A DNA stretch of 16,580 nucleotides from RPRB01 sp035501615 (GTDB lineage: Bacteria; Myxococcota; Myxococcia; Myxococcales; Myxococcaceae): positions 1-16,580 of the forward strand of contig DATJVY010000057.1 of the NCBI GenBank assembly GCA_035501615.1, written 5' to 3'. This document shows, piece after piece, positions 6,951 through 13,336 of the stretch; positions within the stretch are counted from its first letter, which is position 1, and each line of letters opens with the position of its first letter. A program made the translations under genes and the position numbers. A model generated the notes under the pieces. It was given only the letters and a program-made list of their open reading frames with translations, had not been told where the DNA came from and ran no database searches.

Positions 6951-7844
6951 ATGCGCGTCACGGTCACCGGGGCCAACGGACTCGTCGGCAGCCGCCTCTG
7001 CCGGCTGCTCGTGGTGCAGGGGCACGCGGTCACCGCGGTCGCCCGCGGGCAGCGCCGGACGGTGGGCGACTACGCGTACCTGAGCTGCGATCTCTCGGAC
7101 CACGAGGGCACGGCGCGCGCCCTGTCCACGAGCCGGCCCGACGTCGTCGTGCACACGGCCTCGATGACCGAGGTCGACGCCTGCGAGCGCGACCCCGACG
7201 CGGCGTGGGCGGCGAACGTGGTCGCGACGGCGCACGTCGCCCGCCACGCCCGAGCGGCCGGCGCCCATCTGATCTACGTGTCGACCGACTACGTGTTCGA
7301 CGGTCTGGACGGCCCGTACGACGAGGAGGCCCGTCCCAATCCCTCCGGGGTCTACGCGCGCACCAAGTGGCTGGGCGAGGAGGCGGTCCGGTTGCTCGCC
7401 GGCACCTGGGCCATCGCCCGGACGGCAGTGGTCTACGGATTTCCGCCGTCGCAGCGGCCGAACTTCGGCAGCTGGCTCCTCGAGAGCTTGCAGGCGGGGA
7501 AGACCGCGCGGCTCTTCGTCGATCAGTTCGTCTCGCCGAGCCTGGCGCTCAACGTGGCCGAGATGCTGGCCGAGCTGGCCGAGCGGCGTCTGCCCGGAAT
7601 CTGGAACGTCGCCGGCGCCGAGGTGGTCAACCGGATGCAGTTCGGGGAAGCTCTGGCCGACGTGTTCGGACTGGATCGACATCTCCTCGTCCCGATCGAG
7701 CTCGCCGATGCGGCCATGGCCAGCCCCCGTCCGCCGCGGAGCGGGCTCCGGGTGGACAGGGCGCTCGCCACGCTCCGGGCACGCCCGCTCGGCCTGCAGG
7801 CCTCGCTGGAGCAGTTCCGCGCCGAGGTGGAGGCGGGGGCGTGA
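6951..7844 (+). CDS. rmlD: dTDP-4-dehydrorhamnose reductase
   Basis: Final step of dTDP-L-rhamnose synthesis: NAD(P)H-dependent reduction of the 4-keto group of dTDP-6-deoxy-L-lyxo-4-hexulose. Read from the ATG at 6951 it begins MRVTVTGANGLVG, the usual RmlD opening, and has 297 residues. Further landmarks are STDYVFDG (about 114-121), the YARTKWLGE active-site helix with its Y-x3-K pair, and an RTAVVYG stretch. A TTG at 6945 is an alternative start with better ribosome-site spacing. It follows rmlB by ten bases (four if TTG is used), and its TGA overlaps the GTG start of rmlA by four bases. It is clearly distinct from the RmlD-like protein of the leftward unit. Confident because all four rml genes are adjacent. 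Confidence 0.94.
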   Translation: MRVTVTGANGLVGSRLCRLLVVQGHAVTAVARGQRRTVGDYAYLSCDLSDHEGTARALSTSRPDVVVHTASMTEVDACERDPDAAWAANVVATAHVARHARAAGAHLIYVSTDYVFDGLDGPYDEEARPNPSGVYARTKWLGEEAVRLLAGTWAIARTAVVYGFPPSQRPNFGSWLLESLQAGKTARLFVDQFVSPSLALNVAEMLAELAERRLPGIWNVAGAEVVNRMQFGEALADVFGLDRHLLVPIELADAAMASPRPPRSGLRVDRALATLRARPLGLQASLEQFRAEVEAGA

Positions 7845-8722
7845 AGGGCATCATCCTCGCCGGTGGCTCGGGGACCCGGCTGTACCCGCTCACCCGGGTC
7901 ATCAGCAAGCAGCTCCTGCCCGTCTACGACAAGCCGATGATCTACTACCCGCTGAGCACGCTGATGCTCGCGGGCATCCGCGACATCCTGATCATCTCCA
8001 CCCCGCACGACCTCCCCCGTTTTCGCGAGCTGCTCGGCAGCGGTGAGCAGTGGGGCCTCCACTTCGATTACGCCGAGCAGCCGCGCCCCGAGGGCCTGGC
8101 CCAGGCCTTCGTCATCGGGCGACGCTACGTGGGCAAGGATCGCGTGGCGCTGGTGCTCGGAGACAACGTCTTCCACGGGCACGGGTTGCCCGAGCACCTC
8201 AAGGCCGCGGCCGCCCGTGCCTCCGGAGCGACGGTGTTCGCCTATTACGTCCGGGACCCGGAGCGCTACGGGGTGATCGAGATCGGCCCGGACGGCAAGG
8301 CGCTGTCGATCGAGGAGAAGCCCGCCCGGCCGCGCTCGAGCTACGCGGTCACCGGGCTCTACTTCTACGACAACCGCGTGCTCGACATCGCGGCGGGTCT
8401 CACCCCCTCGACCCGGGGCGAGCTGGAGATCACGGACGTGAACCGGGCCTACCTCGAGGCGGGTGACCTGAACGTCCAGGTCCTCGGGCGCGGCTTCGCC
8501 TGGCTCGACACCGGGACCCACGAGTCGCTGCAGAACGCCTCGACCTTCATCGAGATCGTCGAGCGGCGGCAGGGGCTCAAGGTCGCGTGCATCGAGGAGA
8601 TCGCCTTCCGGATGGGCTACGTGGGCGCCGAGCAGCTGCGCGCGCTCGCCGACCCCATGCGCAAGAACGACTACGGCCAGTATCTCCTCGATCTTCTCGC
8701 GAACCGGGGAGCCATCGGATGA
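7841..8722 (+). CDS. rmlA: Glucose-1-phosphate thymidylyltransferase
   Basis: First committed step of dTDP-rhamnose synthesis: glucose-1-phosphate plus dTTP gives dTDP-glucose and pyrophosphate. The start is GTG at 7841, overlapping the rmlD stop (GTGA). It is supported by GGAGG (7829-7833) seven bases upstream and by the conserved N-terminus KGIILAGGSGTRLYPLT. The 293-residue protein shows the nucleotidyltransferase signature GGSGTRLYPLT (8-18), KQLLPVYDKPMIYYP (23-37), the metal-binding GDN (107-109) and EEKP (158-161), all standard for RmlA/RffH. It overlaps rmlC by four bases (ATGA). Activity in this family is commonly inhibited by dTDP-rhamnose; that is family knowledge, not visible here. 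Confidence 0.96.
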   Translation: MKGIILAGGSGTRLYPLTRVISKQLLPVYDKPMIYYPLSTLMLAGIRDILIISTPHDLPRFRELLGSGEQWGLHFDYAEQPRPEGLAQAFVIGRRYVGKDRVALVLGDNVFHGHGLPEHLKAAAARASGATVFAYYVRDPERYGVIEIGPDGKALSIEEKPARPRSSYAVTGLYFYDNRVLDIAAGLTPSTRGELEITDVNRAYLEAGDLNVQVLGRGFAWLDTGTHESLQNASTFIEIVERRQGLKVACIEEIAFRMGYVGAEQLRALADPMRKNDYGQYLLDLLANRGAIG

Positions 8723-9270
8723 GGGTGACGCCCACCGAGCTCCCCGAGGTTCTCCTCGTCGAGCCGCGCGTGTTCGGGGACGTCCGGGGGCGGTTCTACG
8801 AGAGCTTCCAGGCCCGTCGCTACGCCGAGGCCGGGATCCCCGGGCCTTTCGTCCAGGACAACGTCTCGCGCTCGGTGCAAGGAACCGTCCGCGGCCTCCA
8901 CTTCCAGGAGCCGCGGGCGCAGGGGAAGCTGGTGCAGGTGCTCCAGGGACGGGTCTACGACGTCGCGGTCGACGTTCGCCGCGGCTCGCCCCGGTTCGGC
9001 AAGTTCGTGGCGATCGAGCTCTCCGAGGAGGAGCCGCGCCAGCTCTGGATCCCTCCGGGGTTCGCGCATGGCTTCTGCGTGCTGAGCGACTCGGCGGACT
9101 TCTTCTACAAGTGCACCGAGCTCTACGCCCCGGAGTGCGACCGGAGCATCGCCTGGAACGACCCGGCGATCGGAATCCCCTGGCCGGTGAGGGCCCCGCT
9201 GCTCTCGGGCAAGGACCGTGAGGCCCCTACGCTCGCCAGCGCGCCGGTGCTGCCCGCGTACACGCGCTGA
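8719..9270 (+). CDS. rmlC: dTDP-4-dehydrorhamnose 3,5-epimerase
   Basis: Third step of dTDP-rhamnose synthesis: double epimerisation at C3 and C5 of dTDP-4-keto-6-deoxy-glucose by a cupin-fold enzyme. Its 183 residues are the usual size. Visible landmarks are the substrate loop around FGDVRGRFYE (19-28), VRGLHFQ with catalytic H61 (57-63), K70, DVAVDVRRGSP (81-91), PPGFAHGFCVLSD (112-124) and FFYK with the catalytic-acid tyrosine Y130. The ATG overlaps the rmlA stop (ATGA). It completes the B-D-A-C order of the rml set and lies directly before the glycosyltransferase that probably uses the product. Confidence 0.96.
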   Translation: MRVTPTELPEVLLVEPRVFGDVRGRFYESFQARRYAEAGIPGPFVQDNVSRSVQGTVRGLHFQEPRAQGKLVQVLQGRVYDVAVDVRRGSPRFGKFVAIELSEEEPRQLWIPPGFAHGFCVLSDSADFFYKCTELYAPECDRSIAWNDPAIGIPWPVRAPLLSGKDREAPTLASAPVLPAYTR

Positions 9271-9272
9271 TC

Positions 9273-10085
9273 GTGCCCCTCCTCCGGGTCGGCATCGTGC
9301 TGTACCAGAACCCTCCCGACGAGCTGCGCAGGCTCGCGACCTCCCTCATGCGGTCGGTGCTCCCGCCGGGGCTGCGGGTCGAGGCGCAGCTGCTCGACAA
9401 CTCCGCCGACGATCGCCTGGACCGGCTCGTCCGGGAGGTCCTTCCGGAGGCGCGCTATCGCTGGACCGGCCAGAACCGCGGGTTTGGGGCCACCCACAAC
9501 CTGGGAATGCGCGAGGCATTCGGCGGCGGAGCCGACGCCTACCTCTGCCTGAACCCCGACGCGCGCCTGCACCCGGACTGCCTTGCCTCGCTCTGGTCCA
9601 CCGCCGCCGCGCCACGGACGGGGCTGGTGGACGCGAGGACGTTCCCCGAGGAGCACCCGAAGCCCTACGATCCGGTGACGGGCGACACGCCCTGGTGCAC
9701 CGGGACCGCGCTGCTGGTGACCCGGGCGGCCTTCGACGCCGCCGGGGAGTTCGACGAGGCCCTCTTCCTGTACGGCGAGGACGTCGACCTCTCCTGGCGG
9801 GTCCGCGCCGCAGGGCTCCGGACCCGCACCGCCGCCTCGGCGCTGGTCGTGCACTGGGTCGAGTACCGGCCGCTCGAGCGGGAGCGGCAGCTCCGCGTCC
9901 TGCGCAGCGCCGCGTACCTCGGTCGGAAGTGGGGTGCGGCGTCGTTCGCCCGCAGCCACGAGCGGCTCTTCCGCGCGCTCGCCGGGCGGACGCTGGAGCA
10001 TCCCCATCTCGAGGCGATGCCTCGCGGGACTCGTTCCGTCGCGGACTTCCGGCACGGCGTCCGGTTCGCGAGGTCGCGGTGGTGA
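9273..10085 (+). CDS. Family 2 glycosyltransferase, probable rhamnosyltransferase
   Basis: This GT-A-fold inverting glycosyltransferase of about 270 residues probably moves L-rhamnose onto a lipid-linked acceptor at the cytoplasmic face of the inner membrane. Seen: QNRGFGATHNLGM (67-79), LNPDAR (93-98, the DxD-like metal and nucleotide site), a CTGTALLV stretch (142-149) and FLYGEDVDLSWRVRAAG (165-181) with the acidic catalytic-base region. This combination is typical of WbbL/RfbF-like rhamnosyltransferases. The start is GTG at 9273, two bases after the rmlC stop, and its TGA overlaps the GTG of the next gene. Donor identity is inferred from direct linkage to the rml genes; linkage type and acceptor cannot be read. 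Confidence 0.9.
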   Translation: MPLLRVGIVLYQNPPDELRRLATSLMRSVLPPGLRVEAQLLDNSADDRLDRLVREVLPEARYRWTGQNRGFGATHNLGMREAFGGGADAYLCLNPDARLHPDCLASLWSTAAAPRTGLVDARTFPEEHPKPYDPVTGDTPWCTGTALLVTRAAFDAAGEFDEALFLYGEDVDLSWRVRAAGLRTRTAASALVVHWVEYRPLERERQLRVLRSAAYLGRKWGAASFARSHERLFRALAGRTLEHPHLEAMPRGTRSVADFRHGVRFARSRW

Positions 10086-10861
10086 GCGCCGCCGGCGAGG
10101 TGCGGGTCCACGTCGTCCCCTGGACGGACGAGCCCTGGGACGTGGAGAGCTCGCTGCTGTCGCTCGTCGTCCAGGAGGGCGTCCGGGTCTCGGTTCACCT
10201 TCATCCGCGCGACCCGGTCGACGCCGCGACGCGCGCGCGGTGGGAGCGGCTGGTCGCTCTCGGCGCCGGGGTCACGCTCGAGGTCGGCGAGCGTCGTGAC
10301 GGGCCGTGGCCCTCGGCCGAGGCGGTCGCCGTCTGGGTGGCCGGCACGGTCGCGACCCCGGATCACCTCTCGCGGGCGCTGGCGGAGCTCCGCTCGTCGC
10401 CGCGCCCGCTGGTCGCCCCCGTGCGGCGGGTCAGGCGCCGGGCCGTTCCGGGCGGCCCGCCGTACGTCCTCGCCAAGTCGCGCCGGGCAGAGCCACCGGT
10501 CGTGACGCTCGAGGAGCTGGCCGAGGACCCGGCATTCCTCGGCCGCTGCGTCTTCCAGGCCGAAGCAGCGCCGGGGTGGATTCCGGACACGGCCGAGGAG
10601 CAGCGGCGGTGGGCGGTGCTGGCCTGGGGGTCCCTTGGCGCGGCGCGGCTGGTCGAGCCACCGCTGGTCGACATCCCGGACCTGCGCGAGCGGCCGGTCA
10701 CGCGCTGGCGCGACCTGCGCGCCGAGCTCGACTACCAGGTCCCGCGCTGGCTAGAGCGCCGGATCCCGGTCACCTTCGCCCACGGGAACCGTTGGGTGCT
10801 CCGCCTCCGCAGGCTTCCGGGGAAGCTCCGGGGGCTCTTCCGGGGCGCTCCCCGGCGCTGA
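10082..10861 (+). CDS. Hypothetical protein, last gene of the rml unit; possible divergent GT-A-like protein
   Basis: I do not recognise this 259-residue protein with confidence. It starts with GTG at 10082 overlapping the glycosyltransferase stop (GTGA) and runs in one frame to TGA at 10861. The N-terminus, with VHVVPWTDEPWDVESSLLSL (9-28) then a beta-strand-like VRVSVHLHP (34-42), resembles the first beta-alpha-beta unit of GT2 enzymes, but I see no DxD and no GED-type motif. The C-terminus (about 226-259) is basic: residues 241-259 carry eight arginines and a lysine. No signal peptide or membrane segment is evident. Context suggests a role in assembling the glycan, either as a degenerate glycosyltransferase or an accessory protein. 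The last 111 bases are antisense to the Wzt gene; third-position GC stays high there in this frame, supporting the reading. Confidence 0.68.
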   Translation: MSAAGEVRVHVVPWTDEPWDVESSLLSLVVQEGVRVSVHLHPRDPVDAATRARWERLVALGAGVTLEVGERRDGPWPSAEAVAVWVAGTVATPDHLSRALAELRSSPRPLVAPVRRVRRRAVPGGPPYVLAKSRRAEPPVVTLEELAEDPAFLGRCVFQAEAAPGWIPDTAEEQRRWAVLAWGSLGAARLVEPPLVDIPDLRERPVTRWRDLRAELDYQVPRWLERRIPVTFAHGNRWVLRLRRLPGKLRGLFRGAPRR

Positions 10862-12106
10862 CTCCACCGACCAGCGGTACACGGGAGAGACGAGCCCGGT
10901 CGCCCCCGCCGACCGCACGGCGAACCCGTGCAGACCGCGCTGGACGTCCCGGACCTCCTGCCCGCGGTCGCTGGCGAGGAGCAGGTCGACGAGGTAGTTC
11001 CCGTCGCCCAGCCCGAGCCGGGGAAGCTCCAGCGTCGCCTGTCCCCGGCGGGTGCCCTCGGGGAGCTCCAGCGTGCTCACCCACACCGTGGTCCCCCCCT
11101 CGGTGCGGAGGCTGAGCTCCAGGGTGGCGGCGCGCGCCGGAACGAGGTGCTCGAAGCCGATCTCGAGCCGCAGCGGGTCCTCCGGGGCGAAGACCTGCTG
11201 TGGCCCCGCAGGGCCGCGGAGCACGAAGGTCCCCAGCTCGGACTGGAAGCTCCCCCAGCGGCGGCCCGGTTCTGCCGGCGGGCCGGAGCGGGGCTGCAGC
11301 GCTGCGCGTGGGCTCGCGGCGCGCGCCGGCTGCTCCACCGCCGCCACCTCGGCCTCGGCCACCGCGGTCCGGTAGGCGTTCACCACCTCCACCGGATCCC
11401 CCGAGGCCTTGAGCACGCCTCCGTCCAGCCAGGCCGCCAGGTCGCACCGGCGCTGGAGCGTCGCCAGGTCGTGGGTCACCAGGAGGATGGTCTTCCCCGC
11501 CCGGCGGAACTCCTCCATCTTCGCCGAGCTCTTGCGGCCGAAGTGCTCGTCCCCCACGCTGAGGATCTCGTCGATGATGAGGATCTCCGGGTCGACGTGG
11601 GTCGCGACCGCGAACGCCAGCCGCGCGTACATCCCGCTGGAGTAGGTGCGCACCGGCTCGTCGATGAAGTCGCCCAGCTCGGAGAACTCGATGATCTCGT
11701 CGACCCGCGAGCGGATCTCCTTGCGCGACATCCCGAGGATGATCCCGTTGACGAAGATGTTCTCCCGTCCCGAGAAGTCGGGATGGAACCCGGCTCCCAG
11801 CTCGAGCAGCGCCGAGATTCGCCCGTGCACCTCCACCGTGCCCGAGGTGGGGCGGTAGATGCCGGTCACCAGCTTCAGCAAGGTCGACTTCCCCGAGCCG
11901 TTCCGCCCCACCAGCCCGTAGGTCTTCCCCCGGGGCACGGTGAGCGACACCTCCCGGAGGGCCTGGATGCTCGAGGTGGGGGCCTCGGGCCGCTTCTGCC
12001 TCCGGAGCCAGCGCACCACCTCGCTCTTCAGCGTCGTGTACTCCCTCCGGATGGTGCTCTTCCGGAAGGCCTTGCTCACCCGGGTGAGGACGATGGCGTC
12101 GCTCAT
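10751..12106 (-). CDS. wzt: Polysaccharide ABC exporter ATPase with C-terminal carbohydrate-binding domain (Wzt)
   Basis: ATPase of an ABC-2 exporter that flips finished lipid-linked polysaccharide to the periplasm, acting with the Wzm permease encoded just upstream. Seen: Walker A GRNGSGKS (67-74), the family's ISALLELGAGFHPDFSGREN (97-116), signature YSSGMYAR (155-162), Walker B ILIID with E180 (175-180) and H-loop H212. After a low-complexity proline/alanine linker (about 255-282) comes a beta-rich region (about 283-413) matching the Wzt C-terminal domain, which in E. coli O9a-type systems recognises the chain's non-reducing terminal group. Residues 416-451 lie beyond that domain, are rich in P and E, and are antisense to the convergent gene. 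The start is four bases after the permease stop. The KpsT/TagH group lacks this C-domain, so Wzt is preferred. Confidence 0.93.
   Translation of the reverse strand: MSDAIVLTRVSKAFRKSTIRREYTTLKSEVVRWLRRQKRPEAPTSSIQALREVSLTVPRGKTYGLVGRNGSGKSTLLKLVTGIYRPTSGTVEVHGRISALLELGAGFHPDFSGRENIFVNGIILGMSRKEIRSRVDEIIEFSELGDFIDEPVRTYSSGMYARLAFAVATHVDPEILIIDEILSVGDEHFGRKSSAKMEEFRRAGKTILLVTHDLATLQRRCDLAAWLDGGVLKASGDPVEVVNAYRTAVAEAEVAAVEQPARAASPRAALQPRSGPPAEPGRRWGSFQSELGTFVLRGPAGPQQVFAPEDPLRLEIGFEHLVPARAATLELSLRTEGGTTVWVSTLELPEGTRRGQATLELPRLGLGDGNYLVDLLLASDRGQEVRDVQRGLHGFAVRSAGATGLVSPVYRWSVESAPGSAPEEPPELPRKPAEAEHPTVPVGEGDRDPAL
10840..10855. terminator. GC hairpin at the convergent gene ends, possible weak bidirectional terminator
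   Basis: CCGGGG-CGCT-CCCCGG is a perfect six-base-pair stem with a four-base loop, ending four bases before the plus-strand TGA and inside the tail of the wzt reading frame. A second small stem, GCTTC-CGGG-GAAGC, lies just before it (10813-10826). No T-run follows on either strand, so it does not meet the normal intrinsic-terminator pattern. Such stems also arise by chance at this GC content. Confidence 0.25.
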
Positions 12107-12110
12107 GGGC

Positions 12111-12890
12111 CTAGACCAGCTCGGCGAACTCCTCGCGCCGTTCCTCGAAGACCCGCGCCGCGATCATGAACAGCACCAGCGAGGCCAGGGTGACGAAGGC
12201 CAGGCCGCGCCAGTGAGGCCAGCGGTGCTCGTAGAAGATGCCGTGGTACGAGTTGATGATCACCGCCATCGGATTGACGATGAGGTACAGCCGGCGGGCG
12301 ACCTCGGGCACCGCGTTGGGGATGTAGAGCACCGGGGTGACGAAGAACCAGAGCGTCAGCACGTTCTGCACGATGTGCTGCAGGTCGCGGAACCGCACGT
12401 TGAGCGCCGACACGATGAAGGTCACCGCCAGGGTGAACATCAGCTCGGCGAAGAGCACCAGCGGGAAGGCCAGCGCGTGCACGTCCGGCCAGACGCCCAC
12501 CATCGCTCCCAGGGCCACCATCAGCGGCAGCGAGAGCAGGTAGTTGACGAGGTTGGTCGCCACCACCGTGGCCGGGAGCACCTGCGCCGGGAAGCGGACC
12601 TTGGTGAGGAGGTCCCTTCGCTCGCTGATGGTGCTCGCCCCCGTCCCCACCGAGGTGGAGAACCAGATCCAGGGGAGGAGGCCCACGAAGACGAAGTAGG
12701 TGTAGTGGGGGATGCTGTTCTTCTGGATGATCCCGAAGACCAGCGCGTAGACCGCCATCAGGAGCAGCGGGTTCACGAAGGTCCAGAGGAAGCCCAGGGC
12801 CGAGCCCCGGTAGCGCGCCTTCAGCTCGCGCTGGGTGAGGTTCCAGAGGAGGGCCCGGTACTGCCAGAGCTCCTGGAGGTTCCGGATCAT
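12111..12890 (-). CDS. wzm: Polysaccharide ABC exporter permease, ABC-2 type (Wzm)
   Basis: Inner-membrane permease that pairs with the Wzt ATPase to export lipid-linked polysaccharide. The ATG at 12890 gives 259 residues, the usual family size. It overlaps the upstream gene's stop (ATGA), and GGAAG lies eight bases before it. Longer readings add an arginine/proline-rich N-extension and are rejected. Seen: the family N-terminus with LKARYRGSALGFLWTFVNP (23-41) and about six hydrophobic segments (roughly 31-55, 64-83, 105-130, 141-163, 174-192 and 227-246). The cytoplasmic LNVRFRDLQHIVQ (163-175) and FFVTPVLYIP (182-191) are typical of Wzm/TagG/KpsM proteins. The gene ends four bases before wzt, so the pair is almost certainly cotranscribed. 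Confidence 0.94.
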   Translation of the reverse strand: MIRNLQELWQYRALLWNLTQRELKARYRGSALGFLWTFVNPLLLMAVYALVFGIIQKNSIPHYTYFVFVGLLPWIWFSTSVGTGASTISERRDLLTKVRFPAQVLPATVVATNLVNYLLSLPLMVALGAMVGVWPDVHALAFPLVLFAELMFTLAVTFIVSALNVRFRDLQHIVQNVLTLWFFVTPVLYIPNAVPEVARRLYLIVNPMAVIINSYHGIFYEHRWPHWRGLAFVTLASLVLFMIAARVFEERREEFAELV

Positions 12891-13336
12891 CTCCGGGTCT
12901 TCCCCGTCCGGCTCCGCGGCCGGGGGAGGCGAGGAACCCTTCCACGAGCGGCCTTCTCCGCCTCCAGCGCCTCGACCCGCGCGCGGAGCCGGATCACCTC
13001 CGCCGCGAGCTGGGCGGAGAGGTCGCGGACCTGGCCGTTGAACAGCCGCTGGCGTCCCAGCGCCTCGTTGATGAACAGCTGGCAGGTGCGCCGGAACAGC
13101 CACTTCGCCACGACCACGCTCCGCCCCAGGCCGGTGCGGTGGGTGGCGATGGGCAGGCCCACCGTCGCGTCCTCGTTCTCCTCCAGCGACCGGACGAGGA
13201 ACGAGAGCGGCTCGAGGACCGGCTCGGGCCCGTCGTCGACCGCCACCGCCTCCTCGCGGATGCCCCGCGCCTCCAGCCGCTCGCGTGCGGCCCGGAGGAG
13301 GGCGCGGCCGTCGATGTCCCGTCCGAGCAGCTTCAT
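12887..13336 (-). CDS. Small coiled-coil protein coupled to the exporter genes, function unknown
   Basis: This 149-residue protein is coupled by four-base ATGA overlaps both to the tandem glycosyltransferase before it and to wzm after it. Residues 41-100 include LPIATHRTGLGR (61-72) and VVVAKWLFRR (74-83). I associate this stretch with the short regions found in front of methyltransferase or glycosyltransferase domains in O-antigen clusters, where a similar 'SHR...lG...K' pattern precedes a membrane-proximal helix; that is a memory-based impression, not a search result. Residues about 100-130 form a likely coiled coil, with V103, L106, L110, V114, L117, V121 and L124 in heptad-like spacing. 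The tail (131-149) is strongly basic. No signal peptide or clear membrane span is seen. A scaffold between chain synthesis and export is plausible but unproven. Confidence 0.78.
   Translation of the reverse strand: MKLLGRDIDGRALLRAARERLEARGIREEAVAVDDGPEPVLEPLSFLVRSLEENEDATVGLPIATHRTGLGRSVVVAKWLFRRTCQLFINEALGRQRLFNGQVRDLSAQLAAEVIRLRARVEALEAEKAARGRVPRLPRPRSRTGKTRR

Noticed and set aside
12891..13103. A longer N-terminus for the Wzm permease.
   Set aside because: The added residues are G/R/P-rich, lie over the coiled-coil protein gene in another frame, and have no counterpart in the family; the ATG at 12890 gives the standard length and an ATGA overlap.
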